Positions 23,934 through 31,968 of a stretch of 64,000 nucleotides of DNA are shown piece by piece. The stretch lies in IMG/VR virus record IMGVR_UViG_3300044625_001067, positions 97,473 to 161,472 of that record, one strand, 5' to 3'. Made by a program: the position numbers and the translations under genes. This DNA is from a virus. Numbering within the stretch: position 1 is the first letter of the stretch; every line of letters starts with the position of its first letter. A model generated the notes under the pieces. It ran no database searches and was not told the DNA's origin. It saw nothing but the letters and a program-made list of their open reading frames with translations.

Positions 23934-24005
23934 TTTTGGCTTAAGTCCGTATGCTTCTTGCAAAGGGCAAACCGGACTCAGTACGATGGTAACCTTATGG
24001 GGTTA

Positions 24006-24079
24006 CGCCCCCTAGAGGATTCGAACCTCTGACACCACGGGCCGAAACCGTGTGCTCTAATCCGCTGAGCTAAGGGGGC
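24006..24079 (-). tRNA. tRNA-Arg (anticodon TCG)
   Basis: GCCCCCT/AGGGGGC acceptor, CACGG stem with loop TTTCGGC, TTCGAAT T loop. Reads CGA (CGN). Confidence 0.92.
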
Positions 24080-24105
24080 TTGGCTGCATAATGTGCCGGG
24101 GGTGA

Positions 24106-24372
24106 CTACCCCATTTGACGTGCAAATCTTCCGGCGGAACTCACCTTTACCCCTGGGTGGGAATAGACGGGGAAGTGAATTTGCCCATCCAAGAAAACTA
24201 ACCTGTAGTGGTTCTTAACAAGGAAGTTTTCGAAGTTTGTAGCGTTCAGAGTCTCAATTCGCCTTAGCGTCTCAAGGGTTTTGCAATGATTTTGTAGCAG
24301 AGTAACTTGCCTCTGCAACGCCACGTTTTTGTTGTGCAATTCCACGTTTTGTTTTCTCATGTGCGTCACCAC
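24106..24372 (-). CDS. Coiled-coil hypothetical protein (88 aa)
   Basis: HMRKQNVELHNKNVALQRQVTLLQNHCKTL is a heptad-like helix; short beta tail. Overlaps the gene upstream by 7 nt. Confidence 0.6.
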   Translation of the reverse strand: MVTHMRKQNVELHNKNVALQRQVTLLQNHCKTLETLRRIETLNATNFENFLVKNHYRLVFLDGQIHFPVYSHPGVKVSSAGRFARQMG

Positions 24373-24899
24373 CGACTTGTAGTTGGTTTGGGTGCAAGTC
24401 CCAGGATTTCAAGATCGTCCTTGCTTAAGGAAGCCAAAAGTTCGGCTTTCCGCTCCCGAACTCGTTTCTCCTCGTCCTTTGCTCGTTGAACCTCGCTCAG
24501 GAACTCATTTGCGTCCCAGAGGTCGGAATTAAGGGAATTCAGCTCTTGTTGTGACTGAGGACCCTGCCGAGAGAATTTCACACCACATTCACCCATTGGG
24601 CGTGAAGTGTCAAGTGTAAGGGCGAATCGATCCGGTGTTACAGCCTCACCGAACTCACTGTAGGTGATTCGTTCAAGGATGGGCTCCACCCCAAGCTCTC
24701 TGGCTTTAGCCATAAGGCTCAGGATGGTCCACGGCAACTCTGCTGTCGCCGCAGCCAAATTCGCCTCAAGATCCTTTTGCTGCTGCGCAGCTTTCTCAGC
24801 CTTTAGTTGAGCTTTTCGTTCTGCTCGGTCTTTACTAGCTGCCCACTGGGCAACTGTTTGAGTGGTTTCTTCGTCAGAAATTTGGATGGGGTTGGTCAT
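24366..24899 (-). CDS. Hypothetical protein (177 aa)
   Basis: Start MTNPIQISDEETTQ. Charged helices flank a small globular part (PWTILSLMAKARELGVEPILERITYSEFG). No known family. Confidence 0.6.
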   Translation of the reverse strand: MTNPIQISDEETTQTVAQWAASKDRAERKAQLKAEKAAQQQKDLEANLAAATAELPWTILSLMAKARELGVEPILERITYSEFGEAVTPDRFALTLDTSRPMGECGVKFSRQGPQSQQELNSLNSDLWDANEFLSEVQRAKDEEKRVRERKAELLASLSKDDLEILGLAPKPTTSRW

Positions 24900-24924
24900 T
24901 GGTTCGACTGGCTCGACTGAATTA

Positions 24925-24990
24925 ATCATACCGTTTCTGCAGAGCGAAAACAAGCGGGGAAACCGTCCCAGATGAAACGGTTTACCGCCC
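24925..24990 (-). promoter_or_regulatory. Promoter/dyad element
   Basis: TATGAT (24930-24925), dyad TTTTCGC-TCTG-CAGAAAC partly preserved, GGGACGGTTTCCCCGC and GGCGGTAAACCG upstream. Confidence 0.75.
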
Positions 24991-25008
24991 TCTCACCCCC
25001 GAAGCTAC

Positions 25009-25353
25009 TCAGGAAGCAACCGCAACGGTAGGAACTAAGGAAGTGTCCCGACCCGCTTGAGCCTTCATTGCAGAGCGAGCACGAAGCATCGCCTGAGCCT
25101 GCAGAGCTGCGTCGTTGACGGTTAGCTGCAGGGCGGAATGGCGACTGGTGTAGGAGCCGTATGAGCGCCCGTACTTGCGGTTCCACTCATCTTGGCGTTC
25201 TTGCGGCCAGACGTAAGAGAACACAGGAAGCTCTTCAATGCTTCTTTGAGACTCTTTAATTTCCATTTTACGAGTGCGCTGACGCTCGCTGAGCTGAGCG
25301 TAGGTAGCTTGCCATTCGGCAACTTCACGCAGGTATGTGTCGCGGTCTTGCAT
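25009..25353 (-). CDS. Hypothetical helical protein (114 aa)
   Basis: MQDRDTYLREVAEWQATYAQLSERQRTRKMEIKE: long charged helix, then Tyr/Arg-rich linker and Ala-rich helix. Unknown. Confidence 0.6.
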   Translation of the reverse strand: MQDRDTYLREVAEWQATYAQLSERQRTRKMEIKESQRSIEELPVFSYVWPQERQDEWNRKYGRSYGSYTSRHSALQLTVNDAALQAQAMLRARSAMKAQAGRDTSLVPTVAVAS

Positions 25354-25373
25354 TGTTTTGTAAGGTTGGTTAA

Positions 25374-25446
25374 CACCGGCAGAGGGATTTGAACCCCCGA
25401 CATCAAGCTTAGAAGGCTCGCGTTCTGTCCGCTGAACTATGCCGGT
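25374..25446 (-). tRNA. tRNA-Arg (anticodon TCT)
   Basis: ACCGGCA/TGCCGGT acceptor; CGAGC stem with loop CTTCTAA; TTCAAAT T loop. Reads AGA. Confidence 0.92.
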
Positions 25447-25488
25447 TTGCTCGAGGTGGGTTACACGGTGTCCCCCACCTGATTGGTT

Positions 25489-25797
25489 CTAACTTAGCGC
25501 ATTATGCACCGGGGTACTCTTCAAGGTAGCCCTTGTACCAGTCCTGGGCAGCCCCTGAAATAACCCCTCAACCATATTCTTTAGGATCCAGAGCTGGCGT
25601 TCAGGAAACGCTGTCATTTTCAGATGAGTGTATCTGAGTGAGCCCCAGCTCCTCAGGAACTTGGGGTTTTGCTCTGGGAACAAAGTCAGGAGCAAGGAGT
25701 CCACCAGGGGGCGTTTCTCGAACCCGCGAGTCATGCTCGAAAGAGTTTCTTCGATGGCGGTGAGCTGGGTGGGGCTGAGGCTGAGGTTGTTTTCCAT
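25489..25797 (-). CDS. Hypothetical protein (102 aa)
   Basis: MENNLSLSPTQLTAIEETLSSMTRGFEKR.. LSPTQ.. start and Trp/Lys-rich middle; directly behind the promoter at 25804. Unknown. Confidence 0.6.
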   Translation of the reverse strand: MENNLSLSPTQLTAIEETLSSMTRGFEKRPLVDSLLLTLFPEQNPKFLRSWGSLRYTHLKMTAFPERQLWILKNMVEGLFQGLPRTGTRATLKSTPVHNALS

Positions 25798-25803
25798 GAA
25801 CTA

Positions 25804-25870
25804 ACTATACCGCTTTTGCCCCGTAGAAACAAGGGGGTAAACCGCCCTCGAATAGGAGGGTAAACCGCCC
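25804..25870 (-). promoter_or_regulatory. Promoter/dyad element
   Basis: TTGTTT-17-TATAGT (25809-25804); dyad TTTCTAC-GGG-GCAAAAG with one mismatch; GGGCGGTTTACC occurs twice upstream. Confidence 0.8.
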
Positions 25871-26139
25871 TAGTTCAGTCGTTGCCAGTGGGGAGAGTGG
25901 TAGGGGACCTCGGAGAGCCGGGTGCCTCTTAGGTGAAAGCAGAGCCAAAGAGAACCGCCATCATCCACTGCAAGAATGTACGGGTCGTACCCTAAGTGTG
26001 AATTACCGGGAACAAGCTCGTAACTAACGATACTATCTGGTGCTAGGGGACGTGGGATAGTATGGATTTCTGGAGTATGAGGGTTGTCAAAGTCCATAGT
26101 GACCTGGGGCAGGTGTACGGCGCAGTATAGCCTATTCAA
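25870..26139 (-). CDS. Hypothetical protein (89 aa, TTG start)
   Basis: Starts at TTG 26139 overlapping the upstream stop (TTGAATAG), or at Met 26097. Beta-rich: SYELVPGNSHLGYDPYILAVDDGGSLWLCFHLRG. Confidence 0.55.
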   Translation of the reverse strand: MNRLYCAVHLPQVTMDFDNPHTPEIHTIPRPLAPDSIVSYELVPGNSHLGYDPYILAVDDGGSLWLCFHLRGTRLSEVPYHSPHWQRLN

Positions 26140-26284
26140 GGGTCCGTAAAGCCCTTGCTAGACGTCGTCGAGTGCGAGATATCTGTCTTTTTATGTAGGG
26201 TAGAGACCGCAGGTGGCTCTTCCACCTACGCTTTCCTCGCTGCCATAGTAGGATTGACTCCTGTTTTGACTCAGGTTTTGCCAT
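26132..26284 (-). CDS. Very basic small protein (50 aa)
   Basis: ATG 26284, TAG 26132: MAKPESKQESILLWQRGKRRW then SLPYIKRQISRTRRRLARAL. About a third Arg/Lys, suggesting nucleic-acid binding. The stop overlaps the next gene's TTG start by 8 nt. Confidence 0.6.
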   Translation of the reverse strand: MAKPESKQESILLWQRGKRRWKSHLRSLPYIKRQISRTRRRLARALRTLE

Positions 26285-26338
26285 GCTTCTTTAGGGTGTC
26301 AGGATGCTGGTAGGTTTTGTAGGCGTGCAAGCCTATTC

Positions 26339-27136
26339 TCAGCCAAGGTGATCCTTTGGGGTTCCCCTTGAGGGAAGTTCCCCGAATAGAACAACGTACC
26401 AGTCTCTCAAACTTCCAGGGTTCTCGGAGAAGGAATGCGGTGGTTCAACGCCACCACCTTTGCGAACCTGGCCGACCAGTTGTCCATCCCCCTTGTCTAC
26501 AAAGCCTATGCGCTCGTATGCTTTCTTGCGTTTGTCTCCTCTGCCGTCCTCGTCGTAGGCGTAACAATGAATGACATCACCGGGGCTAAGAGACTGCGTG
26601 AGGAGCCCAAACATACGTCTTACGGTGAGTGCCGCTTTGACTTTGTCGCGAGGGTCTTCTATACTACCGTAGTCGTACTCGCCATTTACAAGAAAATCAA
26701 CTTCCTTCGTGTTCCCCTTGAACTTTAGGGAAACTTCGTCAAAGTCGTTCAGTCTTCTCTTTAAGGATACAAAAGTCTGGTTCGACACGACAACTGTGGA
26801 CCCATCGTCTAAGTTTCGTATGTTGTTGGCCTTGTCACGATTTAGGTTAAACCTCTTGATAGCAATATCTCGTCTTTCGGGCTCATCAACTAGCTTTTCA
26901 TTAATCTGTTTGGTCCACCAGCGATCTTCGTACTCTTGTTCCTGTTTCTCCTCGTCGGACCTCTTCACCGCCCTGCGCAGGATTTCCTTCGCCTGCTCTA
27001 CACCTTTACGGCACTTTCCCGATGTCCCGTACGCAGTACCGTCCTTCCTAACGCAACGTGCGAAGTCGAGCGTGTAACCCTCAGGCAAAAGTTGCGAGAG
27101 TTTTTGAAAACTTTCGTGAGAAAAAGAACTTTGCAC
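26339..27136 (-). CDS. GNAT-like effector with shared N-terminal tag
   Basis: 265 aa. N-terminal tag DFARCVRKDGTAYGTSGKCRKG is nearly identical to the tags of the two ART-like proteins, on an otherwise different protein. The C-terminal region (ALTVRRMFGLL..LSPGDVIHCYAYDEDGRGDKRKKAYERIGFV) has the GNAT-like end 'AYERIGF'. Acetyltransferase activity is therefore likely but not certain. Family members at 1.7 and 2.9 kb make delivery as a set plausible. Confidence 0.6.
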   Translation of the reverse strand: MQSSFSHESFQKLSQLLPEGYTLDFARCVRKDGTAYGTSGKCRKGVEQAKEILRRAVKRSDEEKQEQEYEDRWWTKQINEKLVDEPERRDIAIKRFNLNRDKANNIRNLDDGSTVVVSNQTFVSLKRRLNDFDEVSLKFKGNTKEVDFLVNGEYDYGSIEDPRDKVKAALTVRRMFGLLTQSLSPGDVIHCYAYDEDGRGDKRKKAYERIGFVDKGDGQLVGQVRKGGGVEPPHSFSENPGSLRDWYVVLFGELPSRGTPKDHLG

Positions 27137-27188
27137 TTGAAGATGGCACTCTTACAAATTTACCCTCTTACCTGGAAATCATCCGTAA

Positions 27189-27260
27189 AAGCTGTAGCAG
27201 GAATCGAACCTGCGACCCACTCCGTATGAAAGAGCTGTTCTACCGCTGAACTATACAGCC
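27189..27260 (-). tRNA. tRNA-Met (anticodon CAT)
   Basis: GGCTGTA/TACAGCT acceptor, GCTCT stem with loop TTCATAC, T loop TTCGATT. Could be elongator Met or Ile2 (lysidine); not initiator-like. Confidence 0.85.
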
Positions 27261-27307
27261 TTGTTCCCGCCGTGTGGCGGGGTTTTGAACCAAGGTTTAT
27301 TGTACCC

Positions 27308-27499
27308 TCAGCTAAGATTCGTAAACGCACTGAGCTGCTTCAGGAGCCAAATAGAGTGAACAATTCCGCTCACGAACGCAACGCCAATGAGACCACTTAC
27401 CCAACCGACTCTGCGTTCGTGCCGCATTATTTTTTCATCAGCAATCTCGCTGGCGATACGGGTTATTTCTGCCAGGGTGGGCGGGTCGAGGAGTGTCAT
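27308..27499 (-). CDS. Small membrane protein (63 aa)
   Basis: MTLLDPPTLAEITRIASEIADEK then one span (WVSGLIGVAFVSGIVHSIWLL). Unknown. Confidence 0.6.
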   Translation of the reverse strand: MTLLDPPTLAEITRIASEIADEKIMRHERRVGWVSGLIGVAFVSGIVHSIWLLKQLSAFTNLS

Positions 27500-27506
27500 T
27501 GTTTGC

Positions 27507-27779
27507 TCAACATTTCATCCTGGTGGTCGATGTACGATGTTCTCCGTGCGCCGTAGGGTGTCCCGACTCTGGACACGTGGATTCACTCTGTGGCAACCCT
27601 GAGTGAAGCCTATTTAGGGCTTCTTGTTCTTTCGGGCCACCAAAGGAAGGGTCAATCTCGTGGTGGAAAACCATGCTCAAGTGGTTTCGAATCATTTGAA
27701 CTCGCGTCGGTGTGAGTGTGACCGGTTCGGCAAGCTCGAAGAACCCTTGAAGCCAGTAGCAAAAGTCGCGTGATTTCAT
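27507..27779 (-). CDS. WLQGF-family phage protein, copy 1
   Basis: 90 aa. FCYWLQGFFELAEPVTLTPTRVQMIRNHLSMVFHHEIDP is the conserved head of a small phage family (F..WLQGF.E...LT..Q...I..HL..VF). The C-terminal part is unrelated and low complexity. Copies 2 and 3 are at 27819 and 29280. Confidence 0.75.
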   Translation of the reverse strand: MKSRDFCYWLQGFFELAEPVTLTPTRVQMIRNHLSMVFHHEIDPSFGGPKEQEALNRLHSGLPQSESTCPESGHPTAHGEHRTSTTRMKC

Positions 27780-27818
27780 TTTGGTTTAGTACTGCAATAA
27801 GTTGTGTGAAGGTTCAAG

Positions 27819-28031
27819 TCAGCAGCGGTAAATTTCACCGTTCGGGCCGGTGCCGCCAGGACTCCACGGGGTCGTACCCGTGAGTGTCTCTGTGACGGGG
27901 GTATTGGCCGTGTCAGACTTCACCTTGTTCAGGTTACTCTTAATGAGACTCACTTGGGCCTCGTTCAGTTCTACACCTGTTACCCCAAGGATAAACCCTT
28001 GGAGCCATGTTGAAAATTCGTCTTTGTTCAT
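27819..28031 (-). CDS. WLQGF-family phage protein, copy 2
   Basis: 70 aa from MNKDEFSTWLQGFILGVTGVELNEAQVSLIKSNLNKVKSD, same head as copy 1; Pro/Gly/Thr-rich tail ending NGEIYRC. Confidence 0.75.
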   Translation of the reverse strand: MNKDEFSTWLQGFILGVTGVELNEAQVSLIKSNLNKVKSDTANTPVTETLTGTTPWSPGGTGPNGEIYRC

Positions 28032-28062
28032 TTTGTATGAAGATGTGAGTGAAGTGAAGAAG

Positions 28063-29232
28063 TTAGATTGAAGTGAGCCACCTCTCCCTCTCGTCGGACC
28101 TGAGAATGACTTGTTCGCCATCTTTGACAGCTTCCTTTGCAATTTTGTAGAGGCCAATGGCGCGACGAAACACTTCAGCCGCATTCAGTCCAGTAATTTC
28201 CTGAATCTCGTGAAACTCTTGTGCGAGTTCGTCGCTCATTCTTACCTCAAAGTGGTTGCATGGAGTTGTAGGGCTGAGCAAAGATTCTTGGTCATACAGG
28301 GGCCACTCCTCCTTTTCTATATTGTCTTCTTCGGTGCGAACAACATCTTGGACAACTGAGAGAAGAATCTTGTGTCCGTCCAAGTCAGTGTTCTGGCTAC
28401 CCTCGTGTCCCCCCGGAGTCCACAGCTTTCGGGTCTTGTCCATGAAAGTATCAAGGATAATCCCCTTTAGGCAGTCTGAGAGAAACTCTTTCAGGTTGCA
28501 CAGTCTTTCTTCCTGGCTAAGGCTCTCTGCTGTCGCAATACTAAAGACAATATCATCAACATTTAACGATGAAGCCGTCCTGTTGCCACTAAACAGCCCA
28601 GACAGTAATTGCTCTGTAAACAACGAGCCTGACCAGTCTAAGATATACTTGATTTTGTGCAACTCGGGGAATTTTGCGGAAAATACCCAGGTTGGCCCAT
28701 ACCCGTTATTCCGGTCGTTGAAAGCCCTTTCAATTTTCTCAGCTATCGCTTCAATCTGTTTCAAACAGTCGTGGTAAGTGTAAGATTTTGAATCTTGGTA
28801 GTTGTATAACGAGAAGCGGTTCAGGACCCCGTCTACAACGTCTTTGCGCATCATCGTAAATTTCACTGGCCTATTGCCCCTGTGGCTGGAAACTTGAAGG
28901 CGGTCTTCGTGACAGGACTCGAAGAACTTATCAATGTCGAACTCGTCGCGCTTCACGGCGATGTCATGGTAGCTATTCGCTCCAACTTCAAGCTCAACGA
29001 GGTTCTTTCGTAAGCCATCGAGGAGGTAGGGAAGGCTAATGCCAGAGGAGTTCTCTCCGCCACCGTAATCGTCGTACACGCTGGTGAACGGCACAAGACA
29101 CGGTGTGTAAAGGCAGCTGGAATAGCAAAAGTTGTCCTTGTTTACATTTTCCTCAAGAATAAACACATAGACTGGTTGCCCAGCATGAATGTGAAGATTG
29201 GATAGACCACAAGTTTTGTTCCAACTGCCCAT
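28063..29232 (-). CDS. MGSWNKTCGLS-family phage protein fused to a ribbon-helix-helix-like tail
   Basis: 389 aa. N-terminal MGSWNKTCGLSNLHIHAGQPVYVFILEEN and VYDDYGGGENSSG mark a common phage family of unknown function. The last 60 residues (FEVRMSDELAQEFHEIQEITGLNAAEVFRRAIGLYKIAKEA) look like a ribbon-helix-helix DNA-binding domain, an addition resembling the free RHH protein at 49810. Function unknown; the fusion suggests DNA or operator contact. Confidence 0.7.
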   Translation of the reverse strand: MGSWNKTCGLSNLHIHAGQPVYVFILEENVNKDNFCYSSCLYTPCLVPFTSVYDDYGGGENSSGISLPYLLDGLRKNLVELEVGANSYHDIAVKRDEFDIDKFFESCHEDRLQVSSHRGNRPVKFTMMRKDVVDGVLNRFSLYNYQDSKSYTYHDCLKQIEAIAEKIERAFNDRNNGYGPTWVFSAKFPELHKIKYILDWSGSLFTEQLLSGLFSGNRTASSLNVDDIVFSIATAESLSQEERLCNLKEFLSDCLKGIILDTFMDKTRKLWTPGGHEGSQNTDLDGHKILLSVVQDVVRTEEDNIEKEEWPLYDQESLLSPTTPCNHFEVRMSDELAQEFHEIQEITGLNAAEVFRRAIGLYKIAKEAVKDGEQVILRSDERERWLTSI

Positions 29233-29279
29233 TTTATTGTATTAGCGAGATGTGAAGTTTCGGTGAAGTTGTGCGCCAG

Positions 29280-29690
29280 TCAACAATTTAAGAGAGGAAG
29301 GTTCCAAGTTTGTGTTACAGCTGGCCCCCTATAAACGTACTTGTGGGGGTTCCAGGGTTCGATACCAGGGTGCCTGTAAGGGTTGTACGGAGTGGGGATT
29401 TGAACCGGGGCTTGCGGCGACCACGGAGAGGGTACGAAGGGCGAAAGAGGGACTTTCTTCTCCCGGTCTCTCAAGTACTCGTCGTAGACCCTGCGAAGTT
29501 CCTCCGATACTGAGTCGCTGGTGCGGCAATCTGAGTCGGGATTAAAATGTGTAAAAACTGCGTGGAGCTTTTCTTTTAGGACAGAAAGCTGGTTGGATGT
29601 AAGTTCACTGCCAGCTCCCTCTAAGAAGCCTTGAAGCCAGATGCAAAATGTTGCCGGTGTTGTCTTCGGTTGTGTGTCTGTCATGGTCAC
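29280..29690 (-). CDS. WLQGF-family phage protein, copy 3
   Basis: 136 aa. FCIWLQGFLEGAGSELTSNQLSVLKEKLHAVFTHFNPD head, then a Pro/Tyr-rich tail (PSPWSPQAPVQIPTPYNPYR) suggestive of an unfolded linker. Overlaps its upstream gene by 4 nt. Confidence 0.75.
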   Translation of the reverse strand: MTMTDTQPKTTPATFCIWLQGFLEGAGSELTSNQLSVLKEKLHAVFTHFNPDSDCRTSDSVSEELRRVYDEYLRDREKKVPLSPFVPSPWSPQAPVQIPTPYNPYRHPGIEPWNPHKYVYRGPAVTQTWNLPLLNC

Positions 29691-30016
29691 TCGTCTAGGT
29701 TTTCACAAGGGTCATAGGGACTAGGCACGCCTCGGATTGTATCAAGGTGCCACCACAGGGACTTTCCAGGCTTGTCACTTATTTCCGGGAACAACGCGAT
29801 AAGGGCACTCCCTTCTTCCTGCGTTATCACTTCTGCACGCCGAAAGCCGTTTCCTCGAAAGGGGTTACCATCCGAGTCGACAATGTCGTGTCTAACTTTG
29901 GTGTACTGAGTGAGGGGTTTATGGTAAGATCCCACACAGAAATGATCACAGGGGTCGCCGTCGTCGTACTTGGTGGCGAGGACGTAGTCCCCTTCCTTTA
30001 GTGTTTCTCCCATCAT
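29687..30016 (-). CDS. Conserved phage hypothetical (LKEGDYVLATKY family)
   Basis: 109 aa from MMGETLKEGDYVLATKYDDGDPCDHFCVGSY; GFRRAEVITQEEG and LWWHLDTIRG complete the pattern of a small family in large phages. Confidence 0.7.
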   Translation of the reverse strand: MMGETLKEGDYVLATKYDDGDPCDHFCVGSYHKPLTQYTKVRHDIVDSDGNPFRGNGFRRAEVITQEEGSALIALFPEISDKPGKSLWWHLDTIRGVPSPYDPCENLDE

Positions 30017-30017
30017 T

Positions 30018-30257
30018 CTATCTACTCTCAACAACAACGTAGTCTTTGAGCCGAGACTCTGGGATCGCTTTGGGATCCCCGTTCGCAAACATACGCTGGG
30101 CTGCCAGGTAGCCCCCAGTGCGCAAATGCGGTGTAATAAGATAGACCCTATAAAGGTTTCCATCCCGTTTGTTCCGGAAAACAGTGGTGTCGTCGCTACG
30201 TGGAGCTTTGTCAAAGGCAAACCCTCGGTCAACGAGTTGTTTCAGAGTTGTTTTCAT
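30018..30257 (-). CDS. Hypothetical protein (79 aa)
   Basis: MKTTLKQLVDRGFAFDKAPRSDDTTVFRNKRDGNLYRVYLIT..; small alpha/beta, unknown. Tightly linked to the 29687 gene. Confidence 0.6.
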   Translation of the reverse strand: MKTTLKQLVDRGFAFDKAPRSDDTTVFRNKRDGNLYRVYLITPHLRTGGYLAAQRMFANGDPKAIPESRLKDYVVVESR

Positions 30258-30308
30258 GGGGATTTTAGAGGGGTTTATGGGGGCCACCAAGGAGGCAGCC
30301 CCGTGAGA

Positions 30309-30530
30309 CTAGGCGGATGGGGCCAACTCAACCCAGTATGCGGTTGGACATCCCTCTTCTCGGATTTTCGTGCTCACAACGAGTCCCTTTTTGACCAGAC
30401 TCCCGAGAGTTCCGTTGGTGCTTAGGCTCTCATCGGCCAGCTCGTGTAGCCAACCTGATCCAGGTGCGTCCATACCTTTGGTAATGGAGTTCAGAAGGGA
30501 AGTTTCTTGGGGAGTGAGGGTGGCGGTCAT
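30309..30530 (-). CDS. Winged-helix-like small protein
   Basis: 73 aa: LTPQETSLLNSITKGM..GTLGSLVKKGLVVSTKIREEGCPTAYWVEL has the helix-turn-helix-wing order of small MarR-like or phage wHTH proteins. May bind DNA. Behind the promoter at 30554. Confidence 0.6.
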   Translation of the reverse strand: MTATLTPQETSLLNSITKGMDAPGSGWLHELADESLSTNGTLGSLVKKGLVVSTKIREEGCPTAYWVELAPSA

Positions 30531-30553
30531 GGCTGAGTTGGTTCGCTGTAATT

Positions 30554-30619
30554 ATTATACCGTTTCTGCGCCGCAGAAACAAGGGTGGAAACCGTCGGTT
30601 TAGGTTCGGTAAACCGCCC
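30554..30619 (-). promoter_or_regulatory. Promoter/dyad element
   Basis: TTGTTT-17-TATAAT (30559-30554), perfect TTTCTGC-GGC-GCAGAAA dyad; GACGGTTTCCACCC and GGGCGGTTTACCG upstream. Best match to a sigma-70 -10 box of all copies. Confidence 0.88.
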
Positions 30620-30647
30620 ACTTTAGTGTAACCTTGCGACAGGGACC

Positions 30648-30887
30648 TCAGTCGTACTCGGCCAAAGTCACCTCCGGCTCATTTTGTACACCGTAGAAAA
30701 CATTACCTTTTACAACTTCCCTGTGTGCTTCAAACTCCCATACGCTTACACTCTTCCCCTCATCGCCATCTATTTTACAGATAAGGGGTACCTCTAACGC
30801 TTTGTCCACAGCGTCTTCTTTGTCCACAGCGTCCACAATCATTATGACGCTCATTGTACAGGGGAGAATGACTTCGAACTTAGGCAT
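30648..30887 (-). CDS. Hypothetical protein (79 aa)
   Basis: MPKFEVILPCTMSVIMIVDAVDKEDAVDKALE: the DAVDKE repeat is encoded by a short DNA duplication (30805-30835). Resembles small phage proteins of unknown function. Confidence 0.6.
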   Translation of the reverse strand: MPKFEVILPCTMSVIMIVDAVDKEDAVDKALEVPLICKIDGDEGKSVSVWEFEAHREVVKGNVFYGVQNEPEVTLAEYD

Positions 30888-30958
30888 GGTTTGACTTAGG
30901 TTGATAAGGGATGTGAGTTTAGGTTGCCCAGCGACACTATCACAGGTGGGTCCGCAAG

Positions 30959-31318
30959 TCAAGGTAAAACAGTGGCCCGGTACATCCAAGACGCGGAGTA
31001 ATGCTGCAACTCAGCCAACTTGCTGAACATATCCTCCCGGTCAAGTTGGGCTTGCTTCCAGGCACCCTCTGAGTGAAAGTCCCGGGCGTCGCAAGTGGCG
31101 GCTGCCAGAGCCTCGCAGGCCCGGTTAAGCGCCTGGTGTGCAGCCTGGTACTCGTCGGCTAGCTCTCTAGCTCCAGTGCCGGAGCCTTCTGAGTGGGCCG
31201 TGGGCAGTTCATAAGGCTCTACGTATCTTTCTGCGGGAATAGAGTAGCGTGACAATTCACTTAGCAGGGTGGGGTGGTTTAGGGTCCAATACGCCGAGCA
31301 GGAACCACACGTAAACAC
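30959..31318 (-). CDS. Hypothetical protein with CGSC motif (119 aa)
   Basis: GTG at 31318 gives (M)FTCGSCSAYWTLNHP..; later ELADEYQAAHQALNRACEALAAATC helix. Start overlaps the upstream gene by 40 nt. CGSC suggests a small metal site or disulfide. Unknown. Confidence 0.5.
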   Translation of the reverse strand: MFTCGSCSAYWTLNHPTLLSELSRYSIPAERYVEPYELPTAHSEGSGTGARELADEYQAAHQALNRACEALAAATCDARDFHSEGAWKQAQLDREDMFSKLAELQHYSASWMYRATVLP

Positions 31319-31476
31319 TCTGGAGCGACTACTCCGGCGGCAGCAAGCTCGTAGCAAGCTGACTCCGCGTCTCCTTCAGTGTGCCAGCGGTTGTCTCCTT
31401 CAGTGGCGCCATGGCCCAGGAAGCTGGGGTCGTCGGTCCATCCGAGAGTCTTAGACAAAGTTTCGATTTTAAACAT
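31279..31476 (-). CDS. Hypothetical protein (65 aa)
   Basis: MFKIETLSKTLGWTDDPSFLGHG.. to ..APECLRVVPARRIGP. Its 3' end shares 40 nt with the next gene in another frame; the two may once have been one protein. Confidence 0.5.
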   Translation of the reverse strand: MFKIETLSKTLGWTDDPSFLGHGATEGDNRWHTEGDAESACYELAAAGVVAPECLRVVPARRIGP

Positions 31477-31487
31477 GGGTCACGTAG

Positions 31488-31706
31488 TTAGGATTTAAGA
31501 CACCAGTCGAACCTGCTAAACCTGTCAATTTCGGCAGGGAAGTCATGTATTCCCCTCATTCTCGTAGCGTGTTTCCTTATGAAATCAGGGCAAACACGCG
31601 GATAGTCGGCTACCACCTTTTCAACTGCGGCTGTCCCATGATAGTCTAACCAAGACTGACTTTCTTTTAGTAGTCTAGTCCTTGTTTTCTCAGAAATCGG
31701 TACCAT
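31488..31706 (-). CDS. Hypothetical protein (72 aa)
   Basis: MVPISEKTRTRLLKESQSWLDYHG..; basic, helical. Unknown. Confidence 0.6.
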   Translation of the reverse strand: MVPISEKTRTRLLKESQSWLDYHGTAAVEKVVADYPRVCPDFIRKHATRMRGIHDFPAEIDRFSRFDWCLKS

Positions 31707-31730
31707 GCGCCAATGCAGTGAGTTGGGGGC

Positions 31731-31946
31731 TCAGGTAGCTTTGCTACGCTTCAGCTGCTGTAACAAAATGTAGTGATTACCGCTGTTGGGCTTGCAATCT
31801 GAGTTGCCCATACAGAAGTCGAAGGCTTCGCAAAGCCGTCGAACTTCTGCGTCTGTCAGAAGTAGTCGGTGCAGCTTGGCGTCTGGAATCGGAAGAGTAC
31901 CGTTGGTAAGGGTGCTGGCCAGACTGTTTCGCTTGTCTTTTGACAT
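31731..31946 (-). CDS. Hypothetical protein (71 aa)
   Basis: MSKDKRNSLASTLTNGTLPIPDAKLHRLLLTDAEVRRLCEAFDFCMG..; two Cys; behind the promoter at 31969. Confidence 0.6.
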   Translation of the reverse strand: MSKDKRNSLASTLTNGTLPIPDAKLHRLLLTDAEVRRLCEAFDFCMGNSDCKPNSGNHYILLQQLKRSKAT

Positions 31947-31968
31947 GGAGGTTCCTTTCAACTCCTTT

